Source: Lichenicola sp964242425 (GTDB taxonomy: Bacteria; Pseudomonadota; Alphaproteobacteria; Acetobacterales; Acetobacteraceae). From it: a stretch of DNA of 23,584 nucleotides. A model generated the notes under the pieces. The model worked only from the letters and a program-made list of their open reading frames with translations, was not told where the DNA came from and did not search any database. The stretch lies in contig CAXTCK010000034.1 of assembly GCA_964242425.1 (NCBI GenBank), positions 1 through 23,584 of the forward strand, given 5' to 3'. The position numbers were made by a program, and so were the translations under genes. Positions 7,152-15,832 of this stretch are shown in pieces; the stretch's first letter is position 1; every line of letters begins with the position of its first letter.

Positions 7152-7406
7152 TTACTTCATCAAGACCGAGGTCCGCATCAGCCCTTCAACTTCGTCGCGG
7201 CCTGTCCCGAACAGCGTGAGGATACCCTTATCGAGGCCGAGAACCTTCAGGAACACGAAGCAGGCTGCGTTCATGAAGCGCTGCCAGCCGCCACGGCTCG
7301 ATCGCTGCGGTCCGATCACCACGAAGTGTGATGCCGCGTCGCGTGCTGAACTGGCCTGTTTCACCGCCCATGCCAGATGGCGGCGCAAGTCCTGCGGCAT
7401 CGTCAT
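7152..7406 (-). CDS. Hypothetical small protein, possibly a gene remnant
   Basis: The product would be 84 residues (starts MTMPQDLRRH) and I do not recognise it. In its favour, a hand count gives about 77% G or C at third codon positions, clearly above the surrounding gene-poor DNA. The protein also looks plausible: an amphipathic N-terminal helix (RRHLAWAVKQASSARDAA) and a hydrophobic stretch (FMNAACFVFLKVLGL) near residues 45-60. Against it, there is no ribosome site before the ATG, and the reading upstream continues in another frame. It may be the C-terminal part of a decayed gene. Confidence 0.35.
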   Translation of the reverse strand: MTMPQDLRRHLAWAVKQASSARDAASHFVVIGPQRSSRGGWQRFMNAACFVFLKVLGLDKGILTLFGTGRDEVEGLMRTSVLMK

Positions 7407-8004
7407 AAAGTTTCGTTACTTGATCCGCACTCAATTCGAGCGAGCCAAGATTTGCGAAACTAAGTTGCCACGATGCGGCCAAAAACTTTCTGGAGATTGC
7501 TGAAAGCGTCGAACGGCTTGCTGAACCGTTTCGGCGCCCCGTGACCATGCGCTTCAAGCACAGCACCGTTATCCAACCCTGCCTTCACGATGCCCAAATA
7601 CTCTTTTGCCTTTTATCAGACAAGACGGTCTTGCCGGATGTTCCTGAGCTTCGGTTGCTCGATGCGATCGCGCTATACATGATGATCGTGCCAAGTCATT
7701 CGAGTTATCTCTTCATCTTGACTGCGATACAGGTCGCCGCGATGCCCTGCCTGAAAACCTGGACGGATCGTTGGTTTGCGAAACGCATCTCAATCTTCCT
7801 TGCGTAAACTGGCTCGATCTTCTAGACCTTATTGTGTCGACAGCAATTCCGTGTTCGACCGTTGGCTGGATGTATCAAGGCTTCTTCTCAGAAGAGCCTG
7901 CCAATAGGTAGTGCCGTCTGCCATCACGTTCGAAGTGGCGCAGCACGCGGCATGACCCGGGGTTCATAACTGTTGATCCAGAAAAGATCAGAGGAATACC
8001 AAGA
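7407..8004. other. Gene-poor, lower-GC region upstream of the GH3 gene
   Basis: This stretch is visibly richer in A and T than the rest of the window. A plus-strand frame is open from about 7424 to the TAA ending at 7807 (internal ATG at 7544), but its product matches nothing I know, has mixed codon usage and no ribosome site. It may hold the GH3 promoter and remains of older genes. Confidence 0.4.
7991..7995 (+). promoter_or_regulatory. Ribosome binding site of the GH3 gene, next to a small hairpin
   Basis: GAGGA lies 9 nt before the ATG at 8005. Directly upstream, TGATC and GATCA (7974-7990) can pair around a 7-nt loop, ending right against the ribosome site. Confidence 0.55.
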
Positions 8005-10926
8005 ATGACGAATGATGAAGGCTGTCAAAAGACAGCGCAGCCTGCAGCAGCGCAACGACCGCCGGAAGGCCACTCCGCTTCAAGGAGCAAGCGACACGTC
8101 CGCTGGGCCGGTACCGCGCTGCCGGCGCTTCTTGTAGGGCTGGTACCGCTTCAAGCGGCGGTTGCCGGACCGGTTGGCAACCCTGCCGACTGTCCCTGGC
8201 TCAACCCGAGCCTGTCGGTTTCCAGCCGCGTCAACATGCTGCTGGCGAAGATGACGGTCGCCGACGAGATCGCGCTCGTGCAGGGCAACGGCAGCTCGCA
8301 GCCCTATGTGTTCTTCACTGCCGCCAACCCCAAGCTGTGCATCCCGGCGCTCGGCTACGAGGATGGTCCGGCCGGCGTCGCCGACGGGCTCACCAACGTG
8401 ACCCAATTCCCCGCCAGCATCGCCCTCGCCGCCACCTTCTCCAGGAACGATGCCCTGCTCTACGGCATCACGCTTGGCGCGGAACAATCCGCCAAGGGCT
8501 CCGCCGCCGACCTCGGCCCGACCATCAACATCGACCGCGACCCGCGCTGGGGCCGCACCTTCGAGAGCCTGTCGGAAGACCCGGCGCTCACCGCCGGCAT
8601 CGGCGCCGCCGAGATCAAGGGCATCCAGAGCCAGCGCGTGATGGCGCAGGTCAAGCACCTCGACGCCTACAACCAGGAAACCAACCGCAACACGCAGGCG
8701 GACGACGTCATCGCTTCCGAGCGCACCCTGCACGAGATCTACCAGCCCGGCTTCCGCGCCGCGATCGAGAACGCCGGCTCGGCCACGCTGATGTGCGCCT
8801 ACTCGTCGGTCAACGGCTTCTATTCCTGCCAGAGTCATTCGCTCCTGACCGGCGTGCTGCGCAACGAGCTCAACTTCAAGGGGCTCATCATGTCGGATTA
8901 CGGCGCGGTCCACGACGTCAGCGCCGCCACCGCCGGCACCGACTCCGAGCAACCGGAGAACACCTATTTCGGCGCGCCGCTGCAGGCGGCCGTGCAGAAC
9001 GGCAGCATCCCCCGCGCGGTGCTCAACTCCCAGGTCGAGCCGATCCTGTATGAGATGTTCCGCTTCGGCTTCTTCAACGATCCGCCGTCGGGCAACACCT
9101 CGGCCGTCGCCACCTCGTCCGACCACGTCGCCACCAGCAACACGCTGGCGGAGGAAGGCAGCGTTCTGTTGAAGAACAAGGGCAGCCTGCTGCCGTTGAA
9201 CGCCAGCGCCGGCATCGCCGTTATCGGCCCGGCCGCTTCGGCACAGGTGACCACCAGCGGCGGCGGCAGCGCCCATGTCATCCCGGGCACGGTCGTCTCA
9301 CCGCTCGAGGGCATACAGAACGCATCCAGTGGCAGCGTCACCTATAGCCAGGGCCTGCCGACCGACGCTGAGCTCACCGCGATCCCGTCGAGCGCCCTGT
9401 CCACGCCCTATGCCCCCACCAACTACGGCGGCTCCTACAGCGCCACGCTGACGGCACCGGAAACCGGCACCTACATCCTCGCCTTCAGCAACCCCGGCAG
9501 CTACAACGTCGCCTCGCTGACCATCAACGGCACGTCGATCATCAACAACCCTGGCACGCCGCCGATCGCCGAATACTCGGCAGCGATCCAGCTCACCGCC
9601 GGCCAGACCTACAGCCTGACGCTTGGCGGCGCCGGTCCGACCAGCAACCTCGTCTGGGCGACGCCGTCCACGCTCCAGACCTTTCTCGCCCCGGCGGTCG
9701 CCGCTGCCCGGGCGGCCAAGACGGCCATCGTGGTGGTCGCCGACAACACCGAGTCGGAAGCGGCCGACCGCCCGAACCTGGCACTGCCCTCGGCGCAGGA
9801 CGTGCTGATCCAGGCCGTCGCCGCCGCCAATCCCCGCACCGTTGTCGTGGTGCAGGCCGGCGCGCCGATCACCATGCCCTGGCTCGGCAGCGTCAGCGCC
9901 GTGCTCGACACCTGGTATTCGGGCCAGACCACCGGCACAGCGCTCGCCGACCTGATCTACGGCAAGGCGAACCCCAGCGGACACCTGCCGATCACCTTCC
10001 CGACCAGCCTCAGCGCGATCCCGACCGCCTCGGTCGCGCAGTTCCCGGGGCAGAACAACACGGTCGAGTACTCGGAAGGACTGCTGGTCGGCTACCGCTG
10101 GTTTGATCAGAACAACGTCAAGCCGCTGTTCCCGTTCGGCTACGGGCTGTCCTACACCACCTTCAAATACAGCGACCTGCAGATCGACAACGCGTCCGTC
10201 GACGGCGTGACACCGGTGCACGTGAGCGCCACCGTCACCAACACTGGCAAGGTCGCGGGCAGCGATGCGGCGCAGCTCTATCTCGGCTATCCCTCCGCCG
10301 CCGGCGAGCCGCCGCGCAAGCTGGTCGACTTCCGTCGCATCACCCTGGCGCCCGGCGAGTCGAAGCGGTTGAACTTCACCATCCGCCCGAGCGACGAATG
10401 GTGGTGGAACAACAATGGCTGGGACGAGACCACCGGCACCTACAAGGTCTGGGTCGGCGACAGCTCCGCCCTTGCCGACCTGCCGGCTACCGGAAGCTAC
10501 GCCATGGACGGGGGCATCGGCCATCGCCGGGTCACCGTTTCGGCACCGCGCAGCTTCACCGCGGGCGCGTCCGGCAGCGCGGTCGTCACGCTTACCGCCG
10601 GTGGCACGCAGACGCTGGCCGACGTCAACCTTTCCCTCGCCGTCCCCGGCGGGTGGAAGGCGCAGCCGACCACCAGCACCGAGTTCAGCAACGTGATGCC
10701 GGGCCAGACGCTCAGCGCCGCGTTTCAGCTGACCCCGCCTGCAAACGCGGTCACGCGCAACGTCACGCTGTTCGGCACCGCCGACTTCGCGCCCAGCACC
10801 TGCGCCCAGGTGAACGACGCGCAAACGGCGAGCCCGGTGCAGCTGGCACAGGACGCGGCGACCGGCCGCCAGTCGTGCAACCCGGCCGTCCGGCACGGCG
10901 GTGTGCAAGCCCGCCTGCTGAAGTAG
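8005..10926 (+). CDS. Secreted glycoside hydrolase family 3 (beta-glucosidase type)
   Basis: The product is 973 residues. A basic N-region and hydrophobic core (WAGTALPALLVGLVPLQAAVA, residues 34-54) form a signal peptide. The GH3 N-domain carries RDPRWGR (178-184), VKHLDAYNQETNR (216-228) and the nucleophile D298 in IMSDYGA, where most relatives have SDW. The C-domain supplies the likely acid/base glutamate in NTESEAADRPNLALP (E583 or E585). Between them, about 455-550, sits a beta-rich insert resembling a PA14 sugar-binding module (GSYSATLTAPETGTYILAF). A fibronectin-III-like domain follows LFPFGYGLSYTTF, and the last 120 or so residues resemble a NEW3/alpha-galactosidase-associated beta domain. 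It probably removes terminal beta-linked sugars outside the cytoplasm. Transcribed alone, with its own terminator. Confidence 0.93.
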   Translation: MTNDEGCQKTAQPAAAQRPPEGHSASRSKRHVRWAGTALPALLVGLVPLQAAVAGPVGNPADCPWLNPSLSVSSRVNMLLAKMTVADEIALVQGNGSSQPYVFFTAANPKLCIPALGYEDGPAGVADGLTNVTQFPASIALAATFSRNDALLYGITLGAEQSAKGSAADLGPTINIDRDPRWGRTFESLSEDPALTAGIGAAEIKGIQSQRVMAQVKHLDAYNQETNRNTQADDVIASERTLHEIYQPGFRAAIENAGSATLMCAYSSVNGFYSCQSHSLLTGVLRNELNFKGLIMSDYGAVHDVSAATAGTDSEQPENTYFGAPLQAAVQNGSIPRAVLNSQVEPILYEMFRFGFFNDPPSGNTSAVATSSDHVATSNTLAEEGSVLLKNKGSLLPLNASAGIAVIGPAASAQVTTSGGGSAHVIPGTVVSPLEGIQNASSGSVTYSQGLPTDAELTAIPSSALSTPYAPTNYGGSYSATLTAPETGTYILAFSNPGSYNVASLTINGTSIINNPGTPPIAEYSAAIQLTAGQTYSLTLGGAGPTSNLVWATPSTLQTFLAPAVAAARAAKTAIVVVADNTESEAADRPNLALPSAQDVLIQAVAAANPRTVVVVQAGAPITMPWLGSVSAVLDTWYSGQTTGTALADLIYGKANPSGHLPITFPTSLSAIPTASVAQFPGQNNTVEYSEGLLVGYRWFDQNNVKPLFPFGYGLSYTTFKYSDLQIDNASVDGVTPVHVSATVTNTGKVAGSDAAQLYLGYPSAAGEPPRKLVDFRRITLAPGESKRLNFTIRPSDEWWWNNNGWDETTGTYKVWVGDSSALADLPATGSYAMDGGIGHRRVTVSAPRSFTAGASGSAVVTLTAGGTQTLADVNLSLAVPGGWKAQPTTSTEFSNVMPGQTLSAAFQLTPPANAVTRNVTLFGTADFAPSTCAQVNDAQTASPVQLAQDAATGRQSCNPAVRHGGVQARLLK

Positions 10927-10935
10927 TTGGCTGAC

Positions 10936-10952
10936 GGCGTCTTCGGGACGCC
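10936..10952 (+). other. Small hairpin after GH3
   Basis: GGCGTC and GACGCC pair around TTCGG, 10 nt after the GH3 stop and just before the main terminator. It may help protect the 3' end of the message. Confidence 0.5.
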
Positions 10953-10971
10953 GCCCGACGATCTGAAGGGA

Positions 10972-11005
10972 CCCCGCCGCAATCAGCGGCGGGGTTTCTT
11001 TTTTT
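10972..11005 (+). terminator. Rho-independent terminator of the GH3 gene
   Basis: CCCCGCCGC, a 5-nt loop and GCGGCGGGG form a perfect 9-bp GC stem, followed by TTTCTTTTTTT. This is the clearest intrinsic terminator in the window. Confidence 0.95.
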
Positions 11006-11070
11006 CGGTGAACTCCCAGACCAAGACTGAAGAACCGGTCCGGCCTCCGGTCCGGATCCGTCCCGCCCCG

Positions 11071-13374
11071 TCAGAGCAGCTTGTCGAGGGTGATCGGCAG
11101 ATCCCTGACCCGCCGGCCGGTGGCGTTGTGGATCGCGTTCGCCACCGCCGCACCCACGCCCGTGATGCCGATCTCGCCGATGCCGTGGGCGCCGAGCGGG
11201 CTGTGCGGGTCGGGGATGTCGGTCCAGATCACGTCGATCTCCGGCACGTCGAGGTGCACCGGCACGTGATACTCGGCGAGCGACGGGTTCATGATGCGCC
11301 CGGTGCGCTCGTCGAACTCGGTTTCCTCCATCAGCGCCAGCCCCAGCCCCATGATGATGCCGCCGCGGAACTGGCTGCGCGCGGTCTGCGGGTTGAGGAT
11401 GCGTCCGCAGTCGAACGAGCCCAGGAACCGCGTCACGCGCACCTCGCCGGTCACCGCGCTCACCCGGACCTCGCAGAACTGCGCGCCATAGGAGTGCATG
11501 GAGTGCTTCATCACCTCCATCGGCATCGGTGCCTTCGCGTCCGCCACCACCTCCTGCCGCCCGGCGCGGGACAGGATGGAAGCGTAGGTCTCGCTGCGCC
11601 CGGTGTCCTCCTTGTGGTGGAGCCCGCCGTCGCGCGCTTCCACCTCGGCCGCCTTCAGCCCGCCCAAGGTGGAATCGTTGCCGGCGAGCTTGAGCAGCTG
11701 CGTGACCAGCACCTCGTGGGCAGCAAGGATCGCCGCCGCGATCGATACGGTCTGCGACGAGCCCCCGGCGACGGTGCCGGGCGGCAGGTCGGTGTCCCCA
11801 TACTCGAAGCGGACCTGCTCCAGGGGCAGGCCCAGTCGGTCCGCCACGTGCTGCGCCTGAGCGGTCGCCGTGCCCATGCCCATCTCGTGGCTGCCCATCT
11901 GCACCACCGCGCCCTCCGCGGTCAGGCGGATCCGCGCGGCCCCTCCGGGCATGCGGTAGTACGGGTAGGTGGCGGTGGCGACCCCCATGCCGATCAGCCA
12001 TTCGCCGTCCCGGTGCTGCCGCGGCACCGGGTTGCGCTGCGCCCAGCCGAACCGTTCGGCGCCCTTGGCATAGGCGTCCAGCAGGTGACGCGAGGAGAAC
12101 GCCATGCCCGAGGTCGGGTCCTTGTCCGGCTCCATGCGCCGGCGCAGCTCGATCGGGTCGAGCGCCATCGCCTCCGCCAGCTCGTCCAGCGTCGTTTCCA
12201 GCGCGAACGTGCCCACGGATTCTCCGGGGGCACGCATGAAGGTGTTGGCCAGCATGTGGATGTCGGCCACCTTCTGGTCGAGCAGGAACGATCCCGACGC
12301 GTAAAGATGCCGTGCCGGAAAGGTGAACTGTTCCGGGCAGTTGTTGTGCGGGGTCATCGCCACCACGCCGGTGTGGATCAGCGCCGCGAGCGTGCCGTCG
12401 GCATTCGCGCCCAGCGCCACGCGCTGCTCGGTGGTGGTGCGCCCGCCGGCGATCCGGAACACGCCCTCGCGCGACAGCGCGATGCGCACCGGCCGCTTGG
12501 CCAGCCTGGCCGCCGCGATCGCCAGGATCTGGTGGCTCCACAGCCCCTTGCCGCCGAACCCGCCGCCCACGAACGGCGACAGGATGCGTATGTTCTCCTC
12601 CTTGATCCCGAAGATGCCAGCCAGCGTCCACTGCGTCGCATGCAGCATCTGGGTGGCGTCGTGCACCACCAGCTTGTCGCCGTCCCACACCACCGTCGCC
12701 GCGTGCGGCTCGATCGCGCTGTGGCTGTGACGCGGGGTGCGGTAGGTGCGGTCGACCCGGAACGGTGCGGCGGCCAGCGCCGCCTCGGCATCGCCGATCG
12801 CGATCCGGGCCGGCTCGCCCAGCACCGATTCCGGTGCGTACGCGTGAACCTTGGCCTGGTCGAACGACAGGCTCGCCGGTGCTGCCTCGAACGACACGCG
12901 CACCAGCGTGGCGGCGTGGTCCGCCTGCTCCTGCGTGTCCGCCAGCACCAGCGCCACCGGCTCGCCGTTCCAGTGGATGGACGGGTCCTGCATGATCGGC
13001 AGGTCGCTGGCACCCGCCGCGCGCGGATTGGTCATGAAGATGGCGGGCGGCGCCATGCGCGGCGCGTTCTCGTGCGTCATCACCAGCACCACACCAGGTG
13101 CCGCGACGGCCTCGGCGGTGTCGAGCGTGGCGATCCGGCCATGCGCGACCGTGCTGTGGACCAGGGCCGCGTAGGTCAGGCCTTCCACCGGCACCTCGGC
13201 GGCGAAGCGCGCCGTCCCGCCGACCTTGAGCGGCCCGTCGATGCGCGGCACCGAGCGGCCGAGCGCGCCGTGCTTGGTGGCCAGCGGGTCGACCGGCGCG
13301 TCCGGCGTCAGCCGCACCATCGCCCCGGTGACGGCGCCCGTCACCGCCTGCTTGACCGTGTCCACGATGCTCAT
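11071..13374 (-). CDS. Molybdopterin-binding subunit of a PaoABC/xanthine dehydrogenase-type enzyme
   Basis: The product is 767 residues, the large catalytic subunit of a molybdenum hydroxylase that oxidises aldehydes or N-heterocycles with water as oxygen source. The N-terminal a/b-hammerhead domain begins GRSVPRIDGPLKVGGTARFAAE. Cofactor-binding signatures follow: FVGGGFGGKGLWSHQ, NTFMRAPGESVGTFALE, MGSHEMGMGTATAQ and GTVAGGSSQTV. The catalytic glutamate is E734 in AHGIGEIGITG. No twin-arginine signal is seen on this subunit. The ATG at 13374 overlaps the stop of the FAD subunit gene as ATGA. The three-subunit order and the [4Fe-4S]-bearing middle subunit match E. coli PaoABC (periplasmic aldehyde oxidoreductase) better than classical XdhAB. 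Substrate unknown. Confidence 0.93.
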   Translation of the reverse strand: MSIVDTVKQAVTGAVTGAMVRLTPDAPVDPLATKHGALGRSVPRIDGPLKVGGTARFAAEVPVEGLTYAALVHSTVAHGRIATLDTAEAVAAPGVVLVMTHENAPRMAPPAIFMTNPRAAGASDLPIMQDPSIHWNGEPVALVLADTQEQADHAATLVRVSFEAAPASLSFDQAKVHAYAPESVLGEPARIAIGDAEAALAAAPFRVDRTYRTPRHSHSAIEPHAATVVWDGDKLVVHDATQMLHATQWTLAGIFGIKEENIRILSPFVGGGFGGKGLWSHQILAIAAARLAKRPVRIALSREGVFRIAGGRTTTEQRVALGANADGTLAALIHTGVVAMTPHNNCPEQFTFPARHLYASGSFLLDQKVADIHMLANTFMRAPGESVGTFALETTLDELAEAMALDPIELRRRMEPDKDPTSGMAFSSRHLLDAYAKGAERFGWAQRNPVPRQHRDGEWLIGMGVATATYPYYRMPGGAARIRLTAEGAVVQMGSHEMGMGTATAQAQHVADRLGLPLEQVRFEYGDTDLPPGTVAGGSSQTVSIAAAILAAHEVLVTQLLKLAGNDSTLGGLKAAEVEARDGGLHHKEDTGRSETYASILSRAGRQEVVADAKAPMPMEVMKHSMHSYGAQFCEVRVSAVTGEVRVTRFLGSFDCGRILNPQTARSQFRGGIIMGLGLALMEETEFDERTGRIMNPSLAEYHVPVHLDVPEIDVIWTDIPDPHSPLGAHGIGEIGITGVGAAVANAIHNATGRRVRDLPITLDKLL

Positions 13375-14363
13375 GTCGGGTTTCCTCCGGCCAGGCCACC
13401 CAGGGTGGCCGTGATCAGGCGTCGGGCGAGGTCGATCTTGAACGCGTTGTGCGCGAGGCCGACCGCGTCGGCGAGCTCGGCGTCGGCAGCGGCGCGGAAG
13501 CTCTCCTCGCTGGCCGGCCCGCCACGCAGCGCCGCTTCCGCGATGAAGGCGCGCCACGGCTTGTGCGCCACGCCGCCCAGCGCCAGCCGCACGTCGCGCA
13601 CCGTTCCGTCCGGGCTCGCGTCCAGCGCCGCCGCCACCGACACCACGGCGAAGGCGTAGCTCGCCCTGTCGCGCACCTTGCGATAGGTCGAGCCCGACGC
13701 GAACGGCAGCGCCGGCAGCTCCACCGCCGTGATCAGCTCGTCCGGCCCGAGCTCGGTGTCCACATGCGGCCGGCCGCCGGGCAGGCGGTGCAGCTCCACC
13801 AGCCGCACCGTGCGCGGCCCGCCATGCCCCTGGAGGTGCACCACCGCGTCAAGGGCCGCCAGCGCCACGCACATGTCGGACGGGTGCGTGGCGACGCAGG
13901 CCGGCGACGCGCCCAGGATGGCGTGGATGCGGTTGAAGCCGTCGATGGCGTCGCAGCCGGCGCCGGGCACGCGCTTGTTGCAGCGCGACGCGTTGTCATA
14001 GAAGTAGGTGCAGCGGGTGCGCTGCAGGATGTTGCCGCCGATCGTCGCCATGTTGCGTATCTGCCCGCTGGCGCCTGCGAGGATGGCGCGCGACAGCGCC
14101 GGGAAGCGCGTGCGCACGGCGAGGTCGGCCGCGACCGCGGTGTTGCTGGCACCGGCACCGATCAGGATGCTGCCATCGCTTCGCGCCTCGATCGCGCCTG
14201 GCAGCGCCGTCACGTCGACCAGGGCGTCCGGCTGTTCCACCGTTTCGCGCATCAGGTCGACGAGGTTGGTGCCGCCGCCGAGGTAGCGGGTCCTGGCGGA
14301 CGCGCCCGCGAGCCGGAGCGCCGCTGCCGCGTCCTCGGCCTTGGCGTAGCTGAACTCCCTCAT
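13371..14363 (-). CDS. FAD-binding subunit with extra [4Fe-4S] cluster (PaoB-like)
   Basis: The product is 330 residues. It passes electrons from the molybdenum subunit through FAD to the acceptor. FAD-binding motifs are YLGGGTNLVDLM (27-38) and NMATIGGNILQRTR (104-117). Between the FAD subdomains it carries four cysteines, C118, C128, C137 and C156 (RTRCTYFYDNASRCNKR, GAGCDAIDGFN, SPACVATHPSD), the insertion that binds a [4Fe-4S] cluster in PaoB-type subunits and is missing from ordinary XDH FAD subunits. It overlaps both neighbours by ATGA, so all three subunits are probably made in equal amounts by coupled translation. Confidence 0.93.
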   Translation of the reverse strand: MREFSYAKAEDAAAALRLAGASARTRYLGGGTNLVDLMRETVEQPDALVDVTALPGAIEARSDGSILIGAGASNTAVAADLAVRTRFPALSRAILAGASGQIRNMATIGGNILQRTRCTYFYDNASRCNKRVPGAGCDAIDGFNRIHAILGASPACVATHPSDMCVALAALDAVVHLQGHGGPRTVRLVELHRLPGGRPHVDTELGPDELITAVELPALPFASGSTYRKVRDRASYAFAVVSVAAALDASPDGTVRDVRLALGGVAHKPWRAFIAEAALRGGPASEESFRAAADAELADAVGLAHNAFKIDLARRLITATLGGLAGGNPT

Positions 14364-14869
14364 TCCGCCGCTCCCGTCACCAGCGCCTGCCTGATCGCGT
14401 CGACGATGCCGTTATAGGCGCCGCACCGGCACAGGTTGCCGCTCATGCGCTCGCGCAGCTCGTCGTGGTCCAGGACGACGTGTTCGGCCGACAGGTCGAG
14501 GGTGACCACGCTTGGCACGCCGCGCTCCGCTTCCGCCGCCATGCCGATGGCCGAGCAGAGCTGGCCCGGCGTGCAGTAGCCGCACTGGAAGCCGTCATGC
14601 TCGATGAAGGCCTGCTGCAGGGGATGCAGCCCGTCCTCCCCGGCGAGGCCTTCCACGGTGGTGATGGCTCGACCCTGGTACTGCACCGCCAGCGCCAGGC
14701 AGCTGTTGATCCTGTTGCCGTCGACCAGCACCGTGCAGGCGCCGCAGGCGCCCTGGTTGCACCCCTTCTTGGTTCCGGGAAGATGAAGGTGCTCCCGAAG
14801 CAGGTCGAGCAGCGAGGTGCGTATGTCGACAACCGCCTCGACGGCTTCTCCGTTGATGGTGAAATGCAT
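14360..14869 (-). CDS. [2Fe-2S] subunit (PaoA/XdhC-like) of the molybdenum hydroxylase
   Basis: The product is 169 residues. The plant-ferredoxin-like domain binds one [2Fe-2S] cluster through C37, C42, C45 and C57 (KKGCNQGACGACTVLVDG and NSCLAL). The helical domain binds the second through C96, C99, C147 and C149 (FQCGYCTPGQL and GNLCRCG). E. coli PaoA has an extra N-terminal Tat signal; here the protein starts directly at MHFTINGEAV, so this complex is probably cytoplasmic. AGGAA lies a few bases before the ATG. First gene of the operon; the 189 bp before it probably holds the promoter, unless it is read through from the SDR gene. Confidence 0.94.
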   Translation of the reverse strand: MHFTINGEAVEAVVDIRTSLLDLLREHLHLPGTKKGCNQGACGACTVLVDGNRINSCLALAVQYQGRAITTVEGLAGEDGLHPLQQAFIEHDGFQCGYCTPGQLCSAIGMAAEAERGVPSVVTLDLSAEHVVLDHDELRERMSGNLCRCGAYNGIVDAIRQALVTGAAE

Positions 14870-15058
14870 GCCGAATTCCTGATCGAGCCGTTGCGCGGGT
14901 GAGCCTGCAACAAGCCCGGAACGGTTGCAACGTCGGGCAGCACGGCGCTCCGGCGCGGACCGGAATCACGGAGGCCAGGCCAGCATCGTGCTGCACGGGC
15001 GCGGCTCGTTCGTGATCCCATCACGCACCGTTCGGCGCGCGCAGGCGACGCGCCGCCG
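14870..15058 (-). promoter_or_regulatory. Probable promoter region of the molybdenum hydroxylase operon
   Basis: A 189-bp gap lies between the SDR stop and the [2Fe-2S] subunit start on the same strand. No clear terminator for the SDR and no recognisable operator was seen. Confidence 0.35.
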
Positions 15059-15832
15059 CTACGACCCGGCCCGCTCCGCATCCACCGCCGACGCGAACAT
15101 CCGGTTCCAGGTCGGCGAGATCACCACCTCGTTGAGGCAGACATGCGGCGGCAGCGACGCCACGTAGCGGATCAGGTCGCCCAGGTCGGCCGGCTGCAGC
15201 ATGCGCGCGCGCTGCTCCGCGGTCGCCTTGACCGGCCGCTGGTCGAGGATCGGCGTCGCCACTTCCGCCGGGCAGATCACGCACGACCTGATCCCGTTGA
15301 CGCATTCCTCCGCGTTCAGAAGCTGGCTCATCACCAGCACCCCATGCTTGGCCGCCGAATACGCGGCACCGGACACCGGCGCCGGATGACGCCCGGCCCA
15401 GCTTGCGGTGTGGATCAGCACCCCGCCCCCCTGCGCCCGCATCGCCGGCAGCACCGCGGTCACGCAGTAGAACGCCGCCGACAGGTTGGTGCCGATCACC
15501 TGGTCCACTCCCTCCGGGGTGAGCGACGACCAGGCCCGTCCGGGGATGTTGGAGCCGGCGTTGTTCACCAGCACGTCGATCCGCCCGAACGTGTCCACGA
15601 CCGAGCGCGCGATCTCGCCGACCCGCGCTGCCTGCGTGACGTCGCCCGCCTGCACGTGCGCAATCCCGCCCGCCTCGCGTATGCCGGCGGCGACTTGCCG
15701 GAGCGCATCCTCCCGCCGTCCGGTCAGGACCACCGCGTATCCGTCGGCGGCCAGTGCCCGCGCACCGGCTTCCCCGATGCCGCTCCCGGCACCGGTCACC
15801 CAGGCGATCCTGTCCTGATGTCGCTCCGTCAA
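15059..15832 (-). CDS. Short-chain dehydrogenase/reductase (SDR)
   Basis: The product is 257 residues from a TTG start. Classical SDR features are in order: the nucleotide-binding TGAGSGIGEAG, the acidic/basic segment LTGRRED that favours NADP(H), DVLVNNAGS, the catalytic serine in HTASWAG, and YSAAK for the Tyr/Lys pair. It reduces or oxidises an alcohol or carbonyl group; the substrate is unknown. The start is decided by AAGGAGA with a 6-nt spacer before the TTG; the frame extends 39 codons further up but that part has no SDR similarity. It lies directly upstream of the molybdenum hydroxylase operon, so an alcohol-aldehyde-acid relay is possible, but this is only inference from position. 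Confidence 0.92.
   Translation of the reverse strand: MTERHQDRIAWVTGAGSGIGEAGARALAADGYAVVLTGRREDALRQVAAGIREAGGIAHVQAGDVTQAARVGEIARSVVDTFGRIDVLVNNAGSNIPGRAWSSLTPEGVDQVIGTNLSAAFYCVTAVLPAMRAQGGGVLIHTASWAGRHPAPVSGAAYSAAKHGVLVMSQLLNAEECVNGIRSCVICPAEVATPILDQRPVKATAEQRARMLQPADLGDLIRYVASLPPHVCLNEVVISPTWNRMFASAVDAERAGS

Noticed and set aside
7541..7807. Plus-strand ORF of 88 codons as a gene
   Set aside because: No ribosome site, mixed codon usage, no known family. Kept only as a note on the gene-poor interval.
10763..13659. Long open frames on both strands over the molybdenum hydroxylase gene
   Set aside because: Only one minus-strand frame carries the hydroxylase motifs. The other products are low-complexity Arg/Gly/His-rich, and one even crosses the GH3 terminator.
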